In this document: positions 1-9,430 of the stretch, one piece after another
How the letters are laid out: each line of letters begins with the position of its first letter
How positions within the stretch are numbered: position 1 is the stretch's first letter
Assembly: GCA_964244725.1 (NCBI GenBank)
Contig: CAXTJQ010000018.1
Span: 8,712-72,711 of the forward strand
Direction of reading: 5' to 3'
Source of the DNA: Kumtagia sp964244725
Lineage (GTDB): Bacteria > Pseudomonadota > Alphaproteobacteria > Rhizobiales > Rhizobiaceae
Length of the DNA: 64,000 bases
Notes under the pieces: model-generated
The model's database searches: none
Told to the model about the DNA's origin: nothing
The model's input: only the letters and a program-made list of their open reading frames with translations
Program-made: the position numbers and the translations under genes

Positions 1-1123
1 CGACGGCGCGGGCCAGGGCCTCCATGCGCTTGACGTAGCCGCCATGGTCGGCCCCGAGGATGAAGATCGTGTGCTCGAAACCGCGCGCCAGCTTGTCCTT
101 CAGATAGGCGACATCGGCCGCGAAATAGGTGAACTGGCCGTCCGACTTGACCAGCGGCCGATCGATATCGTCGCCGACCGCGGTCGAGCGGAACAGCGTC
201 TGCTCGCGGTCCTCCCAATCGTCCGGCTTCTCGCCCTTCGGCGGCGGCAGCTTGCCCTTGTAGATGTGGCCCTTGATCGTCAAGTCGGCGATCGCCGAGC
301 GGATCGCCTTGGCGTTGTTGGCATGCAGCGACCGCTCGGAGAAAAAGACCTCGTGACGGATGTCGAGCAGGGCCAGATCCTCGCGGATCATGACCATCAT
401 GGCGTCGACGGCGCGGTCCTTGACGATGGCCAGCATCTCGTCGTCGGGCATCTGGAGCAGGCCGCGGCCGTATTGCGCGGCGAGCGCTTGCCCGAGCGGA
501 ACGAGATAGTCGCCGGGGTAAAGCCCAGACGGCATCTCGCCGATGTCGTCGCCGAGCGCCTCGCGGTAGCGCAGGATGACCGACCGCGCCAGCACGTCGA
601 TCTGCGCGCCGGCGTCGTTGATCAGATATTCCTTGGTGACAACATGGCCGGTGAAGGTGAGGAGATTGGCGAGCGCGTCGCCGACGACCGCGCCACGGCA
701 ATGGCCGACATGCATCGGGCCGGTCGGATTGGCCGAGACATACTCGACATTGACCTTCCTGCCCCGACCGAGGTCAGAGCGGCCGAACGCGCCGTCCTGC
801 GCGAGGAGGGCCGCGAGATAGGCATGCCAGTAGCTGTCTTTGAGCCGCAGATTGATGAAGCCGGGGCCAGCGACTGAGGCTTCAGCCACGTCGGCTTCGT
901 CGCGCAGCGCGGCGGCGATCGTTTCGGCCAGTTCGCGCGGATTCTGCCCGACCGCCTTGGCCAGCACCATCGCGACGTTCGTCGCGAGGTCGCCATGGCT
1001 CGGATCGCGCGGCGGCTCGACGGCGATGCGCGCCAGGTTCAGCGCCGCGCCGTTTAATGCTTGTAGATCAAGGGCCTCGACAGCCTCGATGATCCGGCTT
1101 GTAAAGTCGGCAAACACGTTCAT
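1..1123 (-). CDS. argS: Arginyl-tRNA synthetase, 3' part missing
   Basis: Charges tRNA-Arg with arginine in the cytoplasm. The window edge cuts the gene; 374 codons from the ATG at 1121-1123 are visible. The N-terminal Add-1 domain covers roughly residues 1-85. The class I signature appears as HVGH at residues 138-141, preceded by VSANPTGPM, which is typical of ArgRS. The KMSKS region and the anticodon-binding domain would lie beyond the edge. It sits 65 bp downstream of dgt on the same strand, so the two are probably cotranscribed, an arrangement common in Rhizobiales. No frameshift is seen in the visible part. Confidence 0.96.
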   Translation of the reverse strand, partial: MNVFADFTSRIIEAVEALDLQALNGAALNLARIAVEPPRDPSHGDLATNVAMVLAKAVGQNPRELAETIAAALRDEADVAEASVAGPGFINLRLKDSYWHAYLAALLAQDGAFGRSDLGRGRKVNVEYVSANPTGPMHVGHCRGAVVGDALANLLTFTGHVVTKEYLINDAGAQIDVLARSVILRYREALGDDIGEMPSGLYPGDYLVPLGQALAAQYGRGLLQMPDDEMLAIVKDRAVDAMMVMIREDLALLDIRHEVFFSERSLHANNAKAIRSAIADLTIKGHIYKGKLPPPKGEKPDDWEDREQTLFRSTAVGDDIDRPLVKSDGQFTYFAADVAYLKDKLARGFEHTIFILGADHGGYVKRMEALARAV

Positions 1124-1188
1124 TCGGTGCAATCCTGGAAAAAAACGCCGACGGCGACCGTCAAACCGGCCCGAAAACGCGTCCGCAC

Positions 1189-2409
1189 CTAACGCAGATC
1201 GGGCTTTCGGTCAAACAGGCGCGCATATTCCTTGAGCGCGTAGGGGTCGGTCATGCCGGCCAGGAAATCGGCGACGTGCCGCGCCTTGATCGCGTCCCCC
1301 GCGCGGTCGAGGCCCTCGCGCCAGCCCTCGGGCATCTTGCGCGGATCGTCGAGATAGGCGTCGAACAGGTCGCGCACCACCCGGTCGGCCTCGATGCGGA
1401 CGCGCACCACGCTCTCGTGACGATAGATGGTCCTGAACAGAAACGCCTTGAGCTCCTTCTCGGCGATCCCAAGAGTTTCCGAGAAGGTCACGATCGTCTC
1501 GCCGGCGCCGCGCACCGCATCGGCGCTGCCGGGCGCCAGGCGGGCGAGATTGGCGCCGGCCGTGGTTATCGCGTCCTCCACCATGACGGTGATCTGCCGC
1601 CGCATCAATTCGTGACCCGTCCGCACGTCGTCGAGGCCGGGATAGCGGCCGCGAACCTGCGCGAGCAGCCCGCCGGGCAGCGCGACGCCGCTCAGCATAT
1701 CGAGCGAGATCAGACCCGCGCGCAGACCGTCGTCGATGTCATGGGTGTTATAGGCGATATCGTCGGCGATCGCCGCGCATTGGGCCTCGAGGCCGGCGCG
1801 CCGGTCGAGTTCGAGATCGTGCAGTTGCGAGTAGTTCAGGATCGTCTGCGGCACGGGGCCGTCCAGCCCCTGCCCGCGCGCATCCGTCAGCGGGCCGTTG
1901 TGCTTGACTAGGCCCTCCAGGGTCTCCCAGGTCAGGTTGAGCCCGTCGAACTCGGCGTAGCGCCGCTCCAGCCGGGTGACGATGCGCAGCGACTGCGCGT
2001 TGTGGTCGAACCCGCCCCAGGCCTCCATCTTGGCGTCGAGCGCATCCTCGCCGGTGTGGCCGAACGGCGTGTGGCCGAAATCGTGGACCAGCGCGAGGGC
2101 CTCGGCCAGGTCCTCGTCGCAGCGCAGGGCGCGGGCCAGCGCGCGGGCGATCTGGGCAACCTCGATCGTGTGCGTGAGGCGGGTGCGGAAATGATCGCCT
2201 TCGTGCGCCACGAACACTTGGGTCTTGTGCTTGAGGCGGCGAAAGGCGGTCGAATGGATGATGCGGTCGCGGTCGCGCTGGAACGGCGTGCGTGTCGGGC
2301 TTTCGGGTTCGGAAAGCAGCCGGCCCCGCGATTGCGCCGGATCGCAGGCGTAGACCGCGCGCGGCCGGTAGCCGAAGCCGATGTCGCCCAGTCCGCTCGT
2401 ACGATCCAT
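1189..2409 (-). CDS. dgt: Deoxyguanosinetriphosphate triphosphohydrolase-like protein (HD domain)
   Basis: Predicted to hydrolyse dNTPs to deoxynucleosides and triphosphate. The metal-binding HD motif is visible: a His in RLTHT, then HDFGHTPFGH, with the family N-terminus GFGYRPRA and SPTRTPFQRDRDRIIHS. The ATG at 2407-2409 gives 406 aa, the usual length for this family. A GTG at 2472 would add 21 residues unlike the family and leave only 5 bp to the divergent erpA gene, so I prefer 2409. It precedes argS on the same strand. The dNTPase activity is inferred from family membership; many alphaproteobacterial members are uncharacterised. Confidence 0.9.
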   Translation of the reverse strand: MDRTSGLGDIGFGYRPRAVYACDPAQSRGRLLSEPESPTRTPFQRDRDRIIHSTAFRRLKHKTQVFVAHEGDHFRTRLTHTIEVAQIARALARALRCDEDLAEALALVHDFGHTPFGHTGEDALDAKMEAWGGFDHNAQSLRIVTRLERRYAEFDGLNLTWETLEGLVKHNGPLTDARGQGLDGPVPQTILNYSQLHDLELDRRAGLEAQCAAIADDIAYNTHDIDDGLRAGLISLDMLSGVALPGGLLAQVRGRYPGLDDVRTGHELMRRQITVMVEDAITTAGANLARLAPGSADAVRGAGETIVTFSETLGIAEKELKAFLFRTIYRHESVVRVRIEADRVVRDLFDAYLDDPRKMPEGWREGLDRAGDAIKARHVADFLAGMTDPYALKEYARLFDRKPDLR

Positions 2410-2477
2410 GGCGCCCGTTGACTTGCCCTGAAGGGCTTCATACCTATTGAGCGAACTCGAACGCAAGGTCACGTCGC

Positions 2478-2825
2478 ATGGGCGCCGATGCCAAGACGAC
2501 CATGAAAGTGGAGATGACCGACGCCGCGGCGAGGCGCATCGCCGCCATCGTGGCCAGGGACCCGTCGAAATCGGCGTTGCGGGTGGCCGTCGAGGGCGGC
2601 GGCTGCTCCGGTTTTTCCTACAAGTTCGACCTGACCGAGGCTCGCAACGACGATGACGTCGCCATCGAGCGCAACGGCGCGACGGTGCTGATCGACGACA
2701 TGTCGCTGATTTACATGGGCGGTTCGGTGATCGATTTCGTCGATGACCTGATGGGCCAGTCGTTCCAGATCAAAAATCCGAACGCCGTCGCCTCCTGCGG
2801 CTGCGGCACGAGTTTTTCCGTCTAA
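2478..2825 (+). CDS. erpA: Iron-sulfur cluster insertion protein ErpA/IscA family
   Basis: A-type carrier that transfers Fe-S clusters to apo-enzymes. The 115-residue protein has the three conserved cysteines, at about residue 43 (GGGCSGF) and at 107 and 109 (SCGCG). ATG at 2478 is used; ATG codons at 2502 and 2514 are alternatives, and alignment of the family around DAAARRI would fit any of them. It is divergent from dgt and lies 36 bp before xthA on the same strand. In Rhizobiales this gene is typically found beside dgt and xthA, which supports orthology, although ErpA and IscA cannot be separated with certainty from the sequence. Confidence 0.92.
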   Translation: MGADAKTTMKVEMTDAAARRIAAIVARDPSKSALRVAVEGGGCSGFSYKFDLTEARNDDDVAIERNGATVLIDDMSLIYMGGSVIDFVDDLMGQSFQIKNPNAVASCGCGTSFSV

Positions 2826-2861
2826 ATTCCTTCAGGCAGGCTCGCTGAACGAAGAACGGCC

Positions 2862-3647
2862 ATGAAGATCGCGACCTGGAACATCAACGGCGTCAAGGCG
2901 CGGCTCGAGAACCTTCTGGTCTGGCTGAAGGAAAGCGCGCCGGACATCGCCTGCCTGCAGGAGATCAAATCCGTCGACGAGCAGTTTCCGCGCTCCGCGA
3001 TCGAAGCGCTCGGCTACCACGTCGAGACGCATGGCCAGAAGGGTTTCAACGGCGTCGCGATCCTGTCGAAAATTCGTTTCGACGAGGTCAACCGCCGCCT
3101 GCCCGGCGACGACGAGGACGAGCAGGCGCGCTTCATCGAGGGCGTTTTCTCGACCGAACGCGGCGTGTTGCGGGTCGTTTCGCTCTATCTGCCGAACGGC
3201 AACCCGGTCGAGGAAGAGCGCAAGTTCGGGTTCAAGCTGAAATGGATGGACCGGCTGGAGCGCTGGGCGCAGGCGCGTCTGGCGCTCGAGGAGCCGCTGA
3301 TCCTGGCCGGCGACTATAACGTGATCCCCGAGCGGGCCGACGCCCGCTTTCCGGACAACTGGCTCGGCGATGCGCTTTTCCAGCCGCAAACGCGCCAAGC
3401 GTTTCGCCGGCTTGCCGATCTCGGTTTCGTCGAGGCCACGCGGGCCGTCACCGACGCCAGGGATGTCTATTCCTTCTGGGACTACCAGGCCGGCGCCTGG
3501 CAGAAGAACAACGGCATCCGCATCGACTTCCAGCTTCTGTCGCCGGAAGCGGCCGACCTGCTGCGCTCCGCCGGAGCCGAGAAGCATGTGCGCGCCTGGG
3601 AAAAGCCGTCCGACCATGTCCCCGTCGTGGTCGATCTCGCAGCCTGA
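2862..3647 (+). CDS. xthA: Exodeoxyribonuclease III
   Basis: AP endonuclease and 3'-5' exonuclease of base-excision repair. The 261-residue protein begins MKIATWNINGVKARL and shows the ExoIII landmarks in order: CLQEIK (metal-binding Glu), LAGDYNVIPE (catalytic Asp/Asn pair), RIDFQLLS and the C-terminal SDHVPVVVDL with the catalytic His. Length and motif spacing match the ExoIII/XthA family. It follows erpA by 36 bp on the same strand and converges on the exoR-like gene, whose stop is 26 bp beyond its own. Complete, no anomalies. Confidence 0.96.
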   Translation: MKIATWNINGVKARLENLLVWLKESAPDIACLQEIKSVDEQFPRSAIEALGYHVETHGQKGFNGVAILSKIRFDEVNRRLPGDDEDEQARFIEGVFSTERGVLRVVSLYLPNGNPVEEERKFGFKLKWMDRLERWAQARLALEEPLILAGDYNVIPERADARFPDNWLGDALFQPQTRQAFRRLADLGFVEATRAVTDARDVYSFWDYQAGAWQKNNGIRIDFQLLSPEAADLLRSAGAEKHVRAWEKPSDHVPVVVDLAA

Positions 3648-3673
3648 GTCTTCCGCCCTCCAAGCGACGCGCG

Positions 3674-4615
3674 CTACCGCCCGCCCTTGACCAGAATATC
3701 CTCGGCGAGCGCGATCGCCGTGCGGCGGTCGGTCTCCGGCGCGAGCGCGAACGCTTCCTCCTGCATGCCGCGGATCCAGCTCTTGTCGGCGGGGTCCGCC
3801 CGTTCGAGCGCCGCCGTCATCATCGCTAGCCCGCGCACCACCTTGCCGCTCTGGAACAGCAGGTTGCCGAGCGTCGCCTGCGCGCCGGCATGGCCCTTTT
3901 CGGCCGCGAGTTGCAGCCAGCGCCCGGCCTGACGCACGCTCCTCTTCACGCCGTCTCCGCGCAGGAACATCTTGCCCATCTCGAACTGCGCATTCGGATT
4001 GCGGTAGTTGGCAGCGGCCCGCATGTAATATTGCTGCGCCGTCGCAGGATCGGGCTGGACCGGGCTGTTGGGAATGCCCTCCTGCCAGTAGCTGCCGAGC
4101 GCCACCAGCGCGTCGGACATGTAGCTCTCCTCGGGCGTGCCGGGCTCGACGTCCTGGTCGGCGATCTCGCTGAAGAACTTGAACGCCTCGTAGTCGTTGC
4201 GGTCGACGCCGTCGCCTTGCGCATACATGCGCGCGAGCTTCCACGTCGCGCCGATCTGGCCTTTTTCGGCGGCATATTTATAGGCCTCGACCGCCTGGTC
4301 CTTGTGGCCGCTCTTGTAGGCGCTGAAGCCGAACTGGAACACCGCCCAGGGGTTGGACTGCTCCTTGACCGCGCCCTTGTCGTCGAAGATGCGCTCGTCG
4401 AACGCCAAGGTGCCGTCCGTCGCCGTCAACAGCGAGGCGAAGGCCAAGGCCGACAGCGCCGCCGATTTCAGGGCGGACGTTCGACGTATCGCGCGCTTTT
4501 TCCGAGCCGCGACTCGCGGCGCGACGGTCGCCGCCGGACGGCCGATGAACACCGCCGCATCGATCGACGCGAAGGATCCGGACACTGCAAACAAGGGACG
4601 CGGGCTGTGCATCAT
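3674..4615 (-). CDS. exoR: ExoR-like periplasmic Sel1-repeat protein
   Basis: Sel1/TPR-like repeat protein resembling ExoR, the periplasmic inhibitor of the ExoS-ChvI two-component system that governs exopolysaccharide, motility and envelope genes in Rhizobiales. Repeats such as AVEAYKYAAEKGQIGATWKL and a second AAEKGHAGAQATLGNLL are visible, as is the family-like LGSYWQEGIPNS. A hydrophobic stretch followed by LAF marks a probable signal-peptide cleavage site, but it lies about 75 residues in, so the N-terminus is unusually long. ATG at 4613-4615 has AGGAAAG upstream; ATG at 4610-4612 is an alternative. Assignment as ExoR ortholog rests on similarity and gene context beside xthA/erpA/dgt/argS, as in other Rhizobiales. 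Confidence 0.75.
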   Translation of the reverse strand: MMHSPRPLFAVSGSFASIDAAVFIGRPAATVAPRVAARKKRAIRRTSALKSAALSALAFASLLTATDGTLAFDERIFDDKGAVKEQSNPWAVFQFGFSAYKSGHKDQAVEAYKYAAEKGQIGATWKLARMYAQGDGVDRNDYEAFKFFSEIADQDVEPGTPEESYMSDALVALGSYWQEGIPNSPVQPDPATAQQYYMRAAANYRNPNAQFEMGKMFLRGDGVKRSVRQAGRWLQLAAEKGHAGAQATLGNLLFQSGKVVRGLAMMTAALERADPADKSWIRGMQEEAFALAPETDRRTAIALAEDILVKGGR

Positions 4616-4820
4616 CTTTCCTGCCGCGTGGCCGCGGCTGTCGGGTTCGTCAGTTGGCCCCCGCCAAAGACACCTTCCGGGTGCGCCGGGTTTATGGCGG
4701 GAAGTGGGCATCTGACAGGCCACGACCCGGACCCGATCGCTTGTTTTGACTCTGTTGCGCAAACGTCACAAATCGTTTGCCGACGCCGGCGCGCGCGTTC
4801 CCCAACGCCGGCCTCGCGAC

Positions 4821-4850
4821 AACAAAAAACCCCGCCGGCGAGGCGGGGTT
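4821..4850 (-). terminator. Rho-independent terminator of the HU gene
   Basis: Read on the minus strand, a 9-bp GC-rich stem (4828-4836 pairing with 4842-4850, loop of five) is followed directly by a run of six T. It lies 45 bp after the stop of the HU gene. Confidence 0.88.
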
Positions 4851-4894
4851 CAAGTCGATCGGGGCGTTGAGCGCTCGAAGCGCCCGGCGTGCAA

Positions 4895-5167
4895 TCAGTT
4901 CACGGCGTCCTTGAGGCCCTTGCCGGCGCTGAACTTCGGAACGGTGCGGGCGGGAATCTTGACCTCGGCGCCGGTCTGGGGATTGCGGCCGGTGGTCGCC
5001 GCGCGCTTGGAGACGGTGAAATTGCCGAAGCCGACGAGGCGCACGTCGCCGCCCTTCTTGAGCTCGTCCATGATCACCGAGAAAACCTGCTCGACTGCCG
5101 CCTGGGCCTTGTTCTTTTCGAGGCCCGCGCCTTCGGCAACGGCAGTCACCAGTTCGTTTTTGTTCAT
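4895..5167 (-). CDS. hup: HU family DNA-binding protein
   Basis: Small histone-like protein that bends and compacts the nucleoid. The 90 residues contain the HU core: N-terminal MNKNELVTAVA, GFGNFTV, and the beta-arm region with NPQTG...IPA followed by VPKFSAGK. ATG at 5165-5167 has GGAAACAGCG upstream. It lies downstream of lon on the same strand, the usual lon-hupB order in alphaproteobacteria, but each gene has its own terminator, so separate transcription is likely. Complete. Confidence 0.95.
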   Translation of the reverse strand: MNKNELVTAVAEGAGLEKNKAQAAVEQVFSVIMDELKKGGDVRLVGFGNFTVSKRAATTGRNPQTGAEVKIPARTVPKFSAGKGLKDAVN

Positions 5168-5301
5168 CGCTGTTTCCTTCCGTGAAAATGATCCGGGTAA
5201 GGCGCAACCACCGAAGTCCGGACGGGGGACTTGATCTCAACTTAACGCGGCCGGGCTTCACGCACAGGTCAAAACCCGAGAGTTCCGCCGTTTGTCACAT
5301 G

Positions 5302-5327
5302 AAAAAGCCGGGCGCAAGGCCCGGCTT
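5302..5327 (-). terminator. Rho-independent terminator of lon
   Basis: Minus-strand hairpin with a 7-bp perfect stem (GCCGGGC at 5307-5313 and GCCCGGC at 5319-5325), extended by AA/TT pairs, followed by five T. It is 32 bp past the lon stop and before the HU gene. Confidence 0.85.
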
Positions 5328-5358
5328 CAGCTTTTGGAGGATTCCGCCGGCCCAATCG

Positions 5359-7776
5359 TCAGTGGGCGAGCGCCTTGGCGACTTCGTCGGCCGCCCCCGC
5401 CTTGGCGGCGACCGGCTCGACAGGTTCGGTCCATTCGATCGGGTCCGGCATCCGCACCAGCGCGTGGCGCAGCACCTCGCCGACCCTGCCGACCGGCACG
5501 ATTTCCATGCCGCTCTTCACATTGTCCGGAATCTCGGCCAGATCCTTGGCGTTCTCCTCCGGAATGAGCACCTTCTTGATGCCGCCGCGCAGCGCCGCGA
5601 GCAATTTCTCCTTGAGGCCGCCGATCGGCAGCACCCGTCCGCGCAACGTGATCTCGCCGGTCATCGCGATATCCGCGCGCACCGGGATCCCGGTCAGCAC
5701 AGACACAATGGCCGTCGCCATCGCCACGCCCGCCGACGGCCCGTCCTTGGGGGTCGCGCCCTCCGGGACGTGGACGTGGATGTCGCGCTTGTCGAACAGC
5801 GGCGGCTCGATGCCGAAATCGATCGCCCTCGAACGGACGTAGGACGCCGCCGCCGAGATCGATTCCTTCATCACCTCCTTGAGGTTGCCGGTGACGGTCA
5901 TCTTGCCCTTGCCGGGCATCATCACGCCTTCGATCGTCAGCAACTCGCCGCCGACCTCGGTCCACGCCAGACCGGTCACGACGCCGACCTGATCGTCGTC
6001 CTCGGCCCGGCCGAAGCGGAACTTCTCGACGCCGAGATAGGTGTTCAGGTTCTCGCCGCTGACCGTGATCGTCTCCTTGCTCTTCGATTTGATGATCTCG
6101 GTCACCGCCTTGCGCCCGAGCTTCATCAACTCGCGTTCGAGGCTGCGCACGCCGGCCTCGCGGGTGTAGACCTGGATGATGCCGCGGATGGCGTCCTCGG
6201 TCACCGCGAACTCCTTGGGCTGCAGCGCATGGTCGCGCATCACCTTCGGCAGCAGATGCCGCTTGGCGATCTCGATCTTCTCGTCCTCGGTGTAGCCCGC
6301 GATCCGGATGATCTCCATGCGGTCCATCAACGGCGCGGGGATATTCAGCGTGTTGGCCGTGGTGACGAACATCACGCTCGACAGGTCGTATTCGACCTCG
6401 AGATAATGATCCATGAACGTGGCGTTCTGTTCCGGATCGAGCACTTCGAGAAGCGCCGACGAGGGGTCGCCGCGGAAGTCCTGGCCCATCTTGTCGATCT
6501 CGTCGAGCAGGAAGAGCGGGTTGGATTTCTTGGCCTTCTTCATCGACTGCACGACCTTGCCGGGCATCGAACCGATATAGGTCCGGCGGTGGCCGCGGAT
6601 TTCGGCCTCGTCGCGCACGCCGCCCAGCGCCATGCGCACGAACTCGCGGCCGGTCGCCTTGGCGATCGATTTGCCGAGCGACGTCTTGCCGACGCCGGGA
6701 GGGCCGACGAGACACAGGATCGGCCCCTTGATCTTCTTCTGGCGGCTTTGCACGGCCAGATACTCGACGATCCGGTCCTTGACCTTGTCGAGGCCGAAAT
6801 GATCGGCGTCGAGCACGTCCTGCGAGAAGCTCAGGTCGGTCTTGACCTTGGAATTCCTGCCCCACGGGATCGACAGCAGCCAGTCAAGATAATTGCGCAC
6901 CACGGTCGATTCCGCCGACATCGGCGACATCGTCCGCAACTTCTTCAGCTCTGCATCCGCCTTTTCGCGCGCTTCTTTGGAGAGCTTGGTCTTCTTGATG
7001 CGGGCTTCCAGCTCGGCGACCTCGTCGCGGCCGTCCTCGCCCTCGCCCAGCTCCTTCTGGATCGCCTTCATCTGCTCGTTGAGGTAATATTCGCGCTGCG
7101 TCTTCTCCATCTGGCGCTTGACGCGCGAGCGGATGCGCTTCTCGACCTGCAGGACCGAGATTTCCGACTCCATGAAGCCCATGGCCTTCTCCAGCCGCTC
7201 CTTGACCGACAGCGTGCCCAGCATCTCCTGCTTTTCCGCAATCTTGATCGCCAGATGCGAGGCGACGGTGTCGGCGAGCTTGGAGAAATCGTCGATCTGG
7301 CTGGCGGCGCCCACCACCTCGGGCGAGATCTTCTTGTTCAGCTTCACGTAGTTCTCGAAATCGGAGACCACGGAGCGGGCGAGCGCTTCGATCTCGACCT
7401 CTTCTTCTTCCGGCTCGAGCAGCACCACCGCATGGGCTTCGTGAAAATCGGTCCGGGCCGTGAACGCCGTGATGTTGGCGCGCGCGGTGCCCTCGACCAG
7501 AACCTTAACGGTGCCGTCGGGGAGCTTCAGCAATTGCAAGACGTTGGCCAGCGTGCCGATGTCAAAGATCGCGTCGGAGGCCGGATCGTCGTCGGAGGCG
7601 TTCATTTGGGTCGCGAGCAGGATCTGTTTCTCGGCGCCCATCACCTCTTCCAGCGCCTTGATCGACTTTTCGCGCCCGACGAAGAGCGGCACGATCATGT
7701 GCGGGAACACGACGATGTCGCGCAGTGGGAGGACTGCGAACACGCCGTGGCCGAGCGGAACGGGAGTTTTGGCCAT
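5359..7776 (-). CDS. lon: ATP-dependent protease Lon
   Basis: Cytoplasmic AAA+ serine protease that degrades misfolded and regulatory proteins; in alphaproteobacteria its substrates include cell-cycle regulators. The N-terminal substrate domain begins AVLPLRDIVVFPHM. Walker A GPPGVGKT falls near residue 338 to 345, Walker B is FLLDEIDKM, and the catalytic Ser lies in PKDGPSAG with the catalytic Lys in GGLKEK. The ATG at 7774-7776 gives 805 residues and has AAAGG spaced correctly upstream; an in-frame ATG at 7836 would add 20 Arg-rich residues without family support. Synteny with clpP-clpX is interrupted here by inserted genes. Confidence 0.97.
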   Translation of the reverse strand: MAKTPVPLGHGVFAVLPLRDIVVFPHMIVPLFVGREKSIKALEEVMGAEKQILLATQMNASDDDPASDAIFDIGTLANVLQLLKLPDGTVKVLVEGTARANITAFTARTDFHEAHAVVLLEPEEEEVEIEALARSVVSDFENYVKLNKKISPEVVGAASQIDDFSKLADTVASHLAIKIAEKQEMLGTLSVKERLEKAMGFMESEISVLQVEKRIRSRVKRQMEKTQREYYLNEQMKAIQKELGEGEDGRDEVAELEARIKKTKLSKEAREKADAELKKLRTMSPMSAESTVVRNYLDWLLSIPWGRNSKVKTDLSFSQDVLDADHFGLDKVKDRIVEYLAVQSRQKKIKGPILCLVGPPGVGKTSLGKSIAKATGREFVRMALGGVRDEAEIRGHRRTYIGSMPGKVVQSMKKAKKSNPLFLLDEIDKMGQDFRGDPSSALLEVLDPEQNATFMDHYLEVEYDLSSVMFVTTANTLNIPAPLMDRMEIIRIAGYTEDEKIEIAKRHLLPKVMRDHALQPKEFAVTEDAIRGIIQVYTREAGVRSLERELMKLGRKAVTEIIKSKSKETITVSGENLNTYLGVEKFRFGRAEDDDQVGVVTGLAWTEVGGELLTIEGVMMPGKGKMTVTGNLKEVMKESISAAASYVRSRAIDFGIEPPLFDKRDIHVHVPEGATPKDGPSAGVAMATAIVSVLTGIPVRADIAMTGEITLRGRVLPIGGLKEKLLAALRGGIKKVLIPEENAKDLAEIPDNVKSGMEIVPVGRVGEVLRHALVRMPDPIEWTEPVEPVAAKAGAADEVAKALAH

Positions 7777-8104
7777 TTCGGTACCTTTCTGTCGCGGCCG
7801 CTTTCGAGCCGACCGCGAATCCATCCTATCGGGCACAAGCCCTTCCGCCTATCGCCGTCAAGTGCGGCACATTCGAGCACGGAAGGAAGCCCCTGACTAC
7901 CAGTGATAATTGTGGGCGAAGGACCCAAAGATCAAGGGCTTCGGCTTTTCGCAGCCCATCTGCGACCGAACCGCCTTCTGTTCGCGGATTGACCTTGATC
8001 CACTATTCATCTTCCACAACACTCGATGGATGCATCGTCCCCGTGACGCAGGCCTCGACCGCGGCCTGGACGGTCACGCGGGAAGCTTGAACTGGAGGTA
8101 TGTC
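7777..8104. other. Divergent intergenic region between lon and the DUF1513 gene
   Basis: About 330 bp between divergently oriented genes, so promoters for both must lie here. I see no convincing ORF, terminator or repeat, and could not fix a promoter with confidence. Confidence 0.5.
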
Positions 8105-9403
8105 ATGACGATCGATCGGCGCAGCCTTCTGACGGGCGGTGCGCTGCTGGGTCTCGCCGCCGTTGCGGCCGAGCCTGCGGCGGCGGCGAAGCCCGACGCG
8201 GAGCGGGCGCTCAAGGACGCCGCCGTCTACGTACCGGGCTACTATCCCGAAAGCGCATTTGCCAACGGCAGGCCAATCTCGGCCAACCGTCGCTTCAACC
8301 GAGCGCTGTCCGACAAAAACGGCCTGCAGAAGATGCTGACCCGGATCGGGTTCGACGGCTCGGTGAGGCAGACGCTGCTTCCCGTCGCCGCCCACGACGT
8401 TGAGGTGGCGCCGGACCGCTCGGCCGGCGTGCTTTGCTCGATGGACGGCCGCGACCACTCCGCCTTCGACCCCGAGACGCTGGAAATGGCGGCGCTCGCG
8501 CCGTCCTTCAAGGAGGGCTGGAACGGCGGCGGACACGCGGTCTATCTCGACGGCGGCAGGACGGTCGTGATGTCCGAGCGGGCGCCGACGGCAGCCTACG
8601 ATGGTGACCCCGAAAAGCATTTCGGCAGGCTGACGATCCGCGATCCCAAGACGCTCAAGATCGTCGACAGCCACTCGACGCACGGCATCGACCCGCACGA
8701 CATCCGGCTGACCTCGGACGGCAAATACATCGTCGCCGCCAACTACGGCTCGACGGTGTCGGAAAAGACCGGCGCGCACACCGTGCCGCGCAATGTCGTC
8801 GAGGCGTCGATCACGGTGGTCGAACTGTCGAGCGGCAAGCTGGTCGACAAGCGCATGACCGGGCGCGGCCATGTCGAACTGCGCCATCTCGCCGCCGGCC
8901 GGCTCGACCGCATCTTCGCGATCCAGGCGTTATATGGCGACGACCCACAGGAATCAGGCGAGCGGGCAGGCGATGCCGTCGCCTACGAAGCCGACATCAC
9001 AACCGACCCGGGGCTGAACTATCTGCCCGTCGCCACGCTGAAATACGACGCCTCGACCCGCATGCTCGGCAAAATGGGCGACCGCGCTGCCAATCGCGTG
9101 ATGCGCCACGGACTCTCGATCCGCTACGACGAGAAGTTCGACCAGGCGATCGCCAGCTACCCGAGCGCGCACCAGTTGATGGTGTTCGACGGCGAGACGG
9201 GCAGGATCGAGAAACGGTTCGACACGCGCACGGTCGGGCTGCGCTATCCGTGCGGCATCACGCTTCTGCCCGACGGCATCCACTATGCCGTGACCGGACA
9301 CTGGGAGAACCTGTTCGTGTTCGAGCGCGGCGCGCACCGTCTGGTGCGGGAGCTGTGCCTGTATCCGGTGTTCTTCGGGCATAGCCACATCGCTTCGGCT
9401 TGA
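8105..9403 (+). CDS. DUF1513 domain protein with Tat signal
   Basis: Predicted periplasmic protein of 432 residues. It starts with a twin-arginine signal (RR at residues 5-6, hydrophobic stretch, then AAA) and continues with beta-propeller-like strands such as GGHAVYLDGGRTVVMSER, HDIRLTSDGKYIVAANYG and CGITLLPDGIHYAVTGH, as in the DUF1513 family. The ATG at 8105 has GGAGG upstream (about 8095) and is preferred over longer in-frame extensions. Members of the family often accompany imelysin and di-haem oxidase genes implicated in iron uptake; none is present here. The gene stands alone between lon and clpX, which are normally adjacent, so it probably arrived by insertion. Function is unknown. 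Confidence 0.8.
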   Translation: MTIDRRSLLTGGALLGLAAVAAEPAAAAKPDAERALKDAAVYVPGYYPESAFANGRPISANRRFNRALSDKNGLQKMLTRIGFDGSVRQTLLPVAAHDVEVAPDRSAGVLCSMDGRDHSAFDPETLEMAALAPSFKEGWNGGGHAVYLDGGRTVVMSERAPTAAYDGDPEKHFGRLTIRDPKTLKIVDSHSTHGIDPHDIRLTSDGKYIVAANYGSTVSEKTGAHTVPRNVVEASITVVELSSGKLVDKRMTGRGHVELRHLAAGRLDRIFAIQALYGDDPQESGERAGDAVAYEADITTDPGLNYLPVATLKYDASTRMLGKMGDRAANRVMRHGLSIRYDEKFDQAIASYPSAHQLMVFDGETGRIEKRFDTRTVGLRYPCGITLLPDGIHYAVTGHWENLFVFERGAHRLVRELCLYPVFFGHSHIASA

Positions 9404-9430
9404 CGGATTTTCGGTTTCCAGCTTGGAACC

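Noticed and set aside
2410..2472. Extended N-terminus of dgt from GTG 2472
   Set aside because: The 21 extra residues do not resemble the family, and it would leave 5 bp to the divergent erpA start.
5182..7896. Long open frame (about 900 codons) antisense to lon
   Set aside because: It mirrors the real lon frame. High GC third positions leave the opposite strand open; the peptide is His/Arg/Leu-rich without domains.
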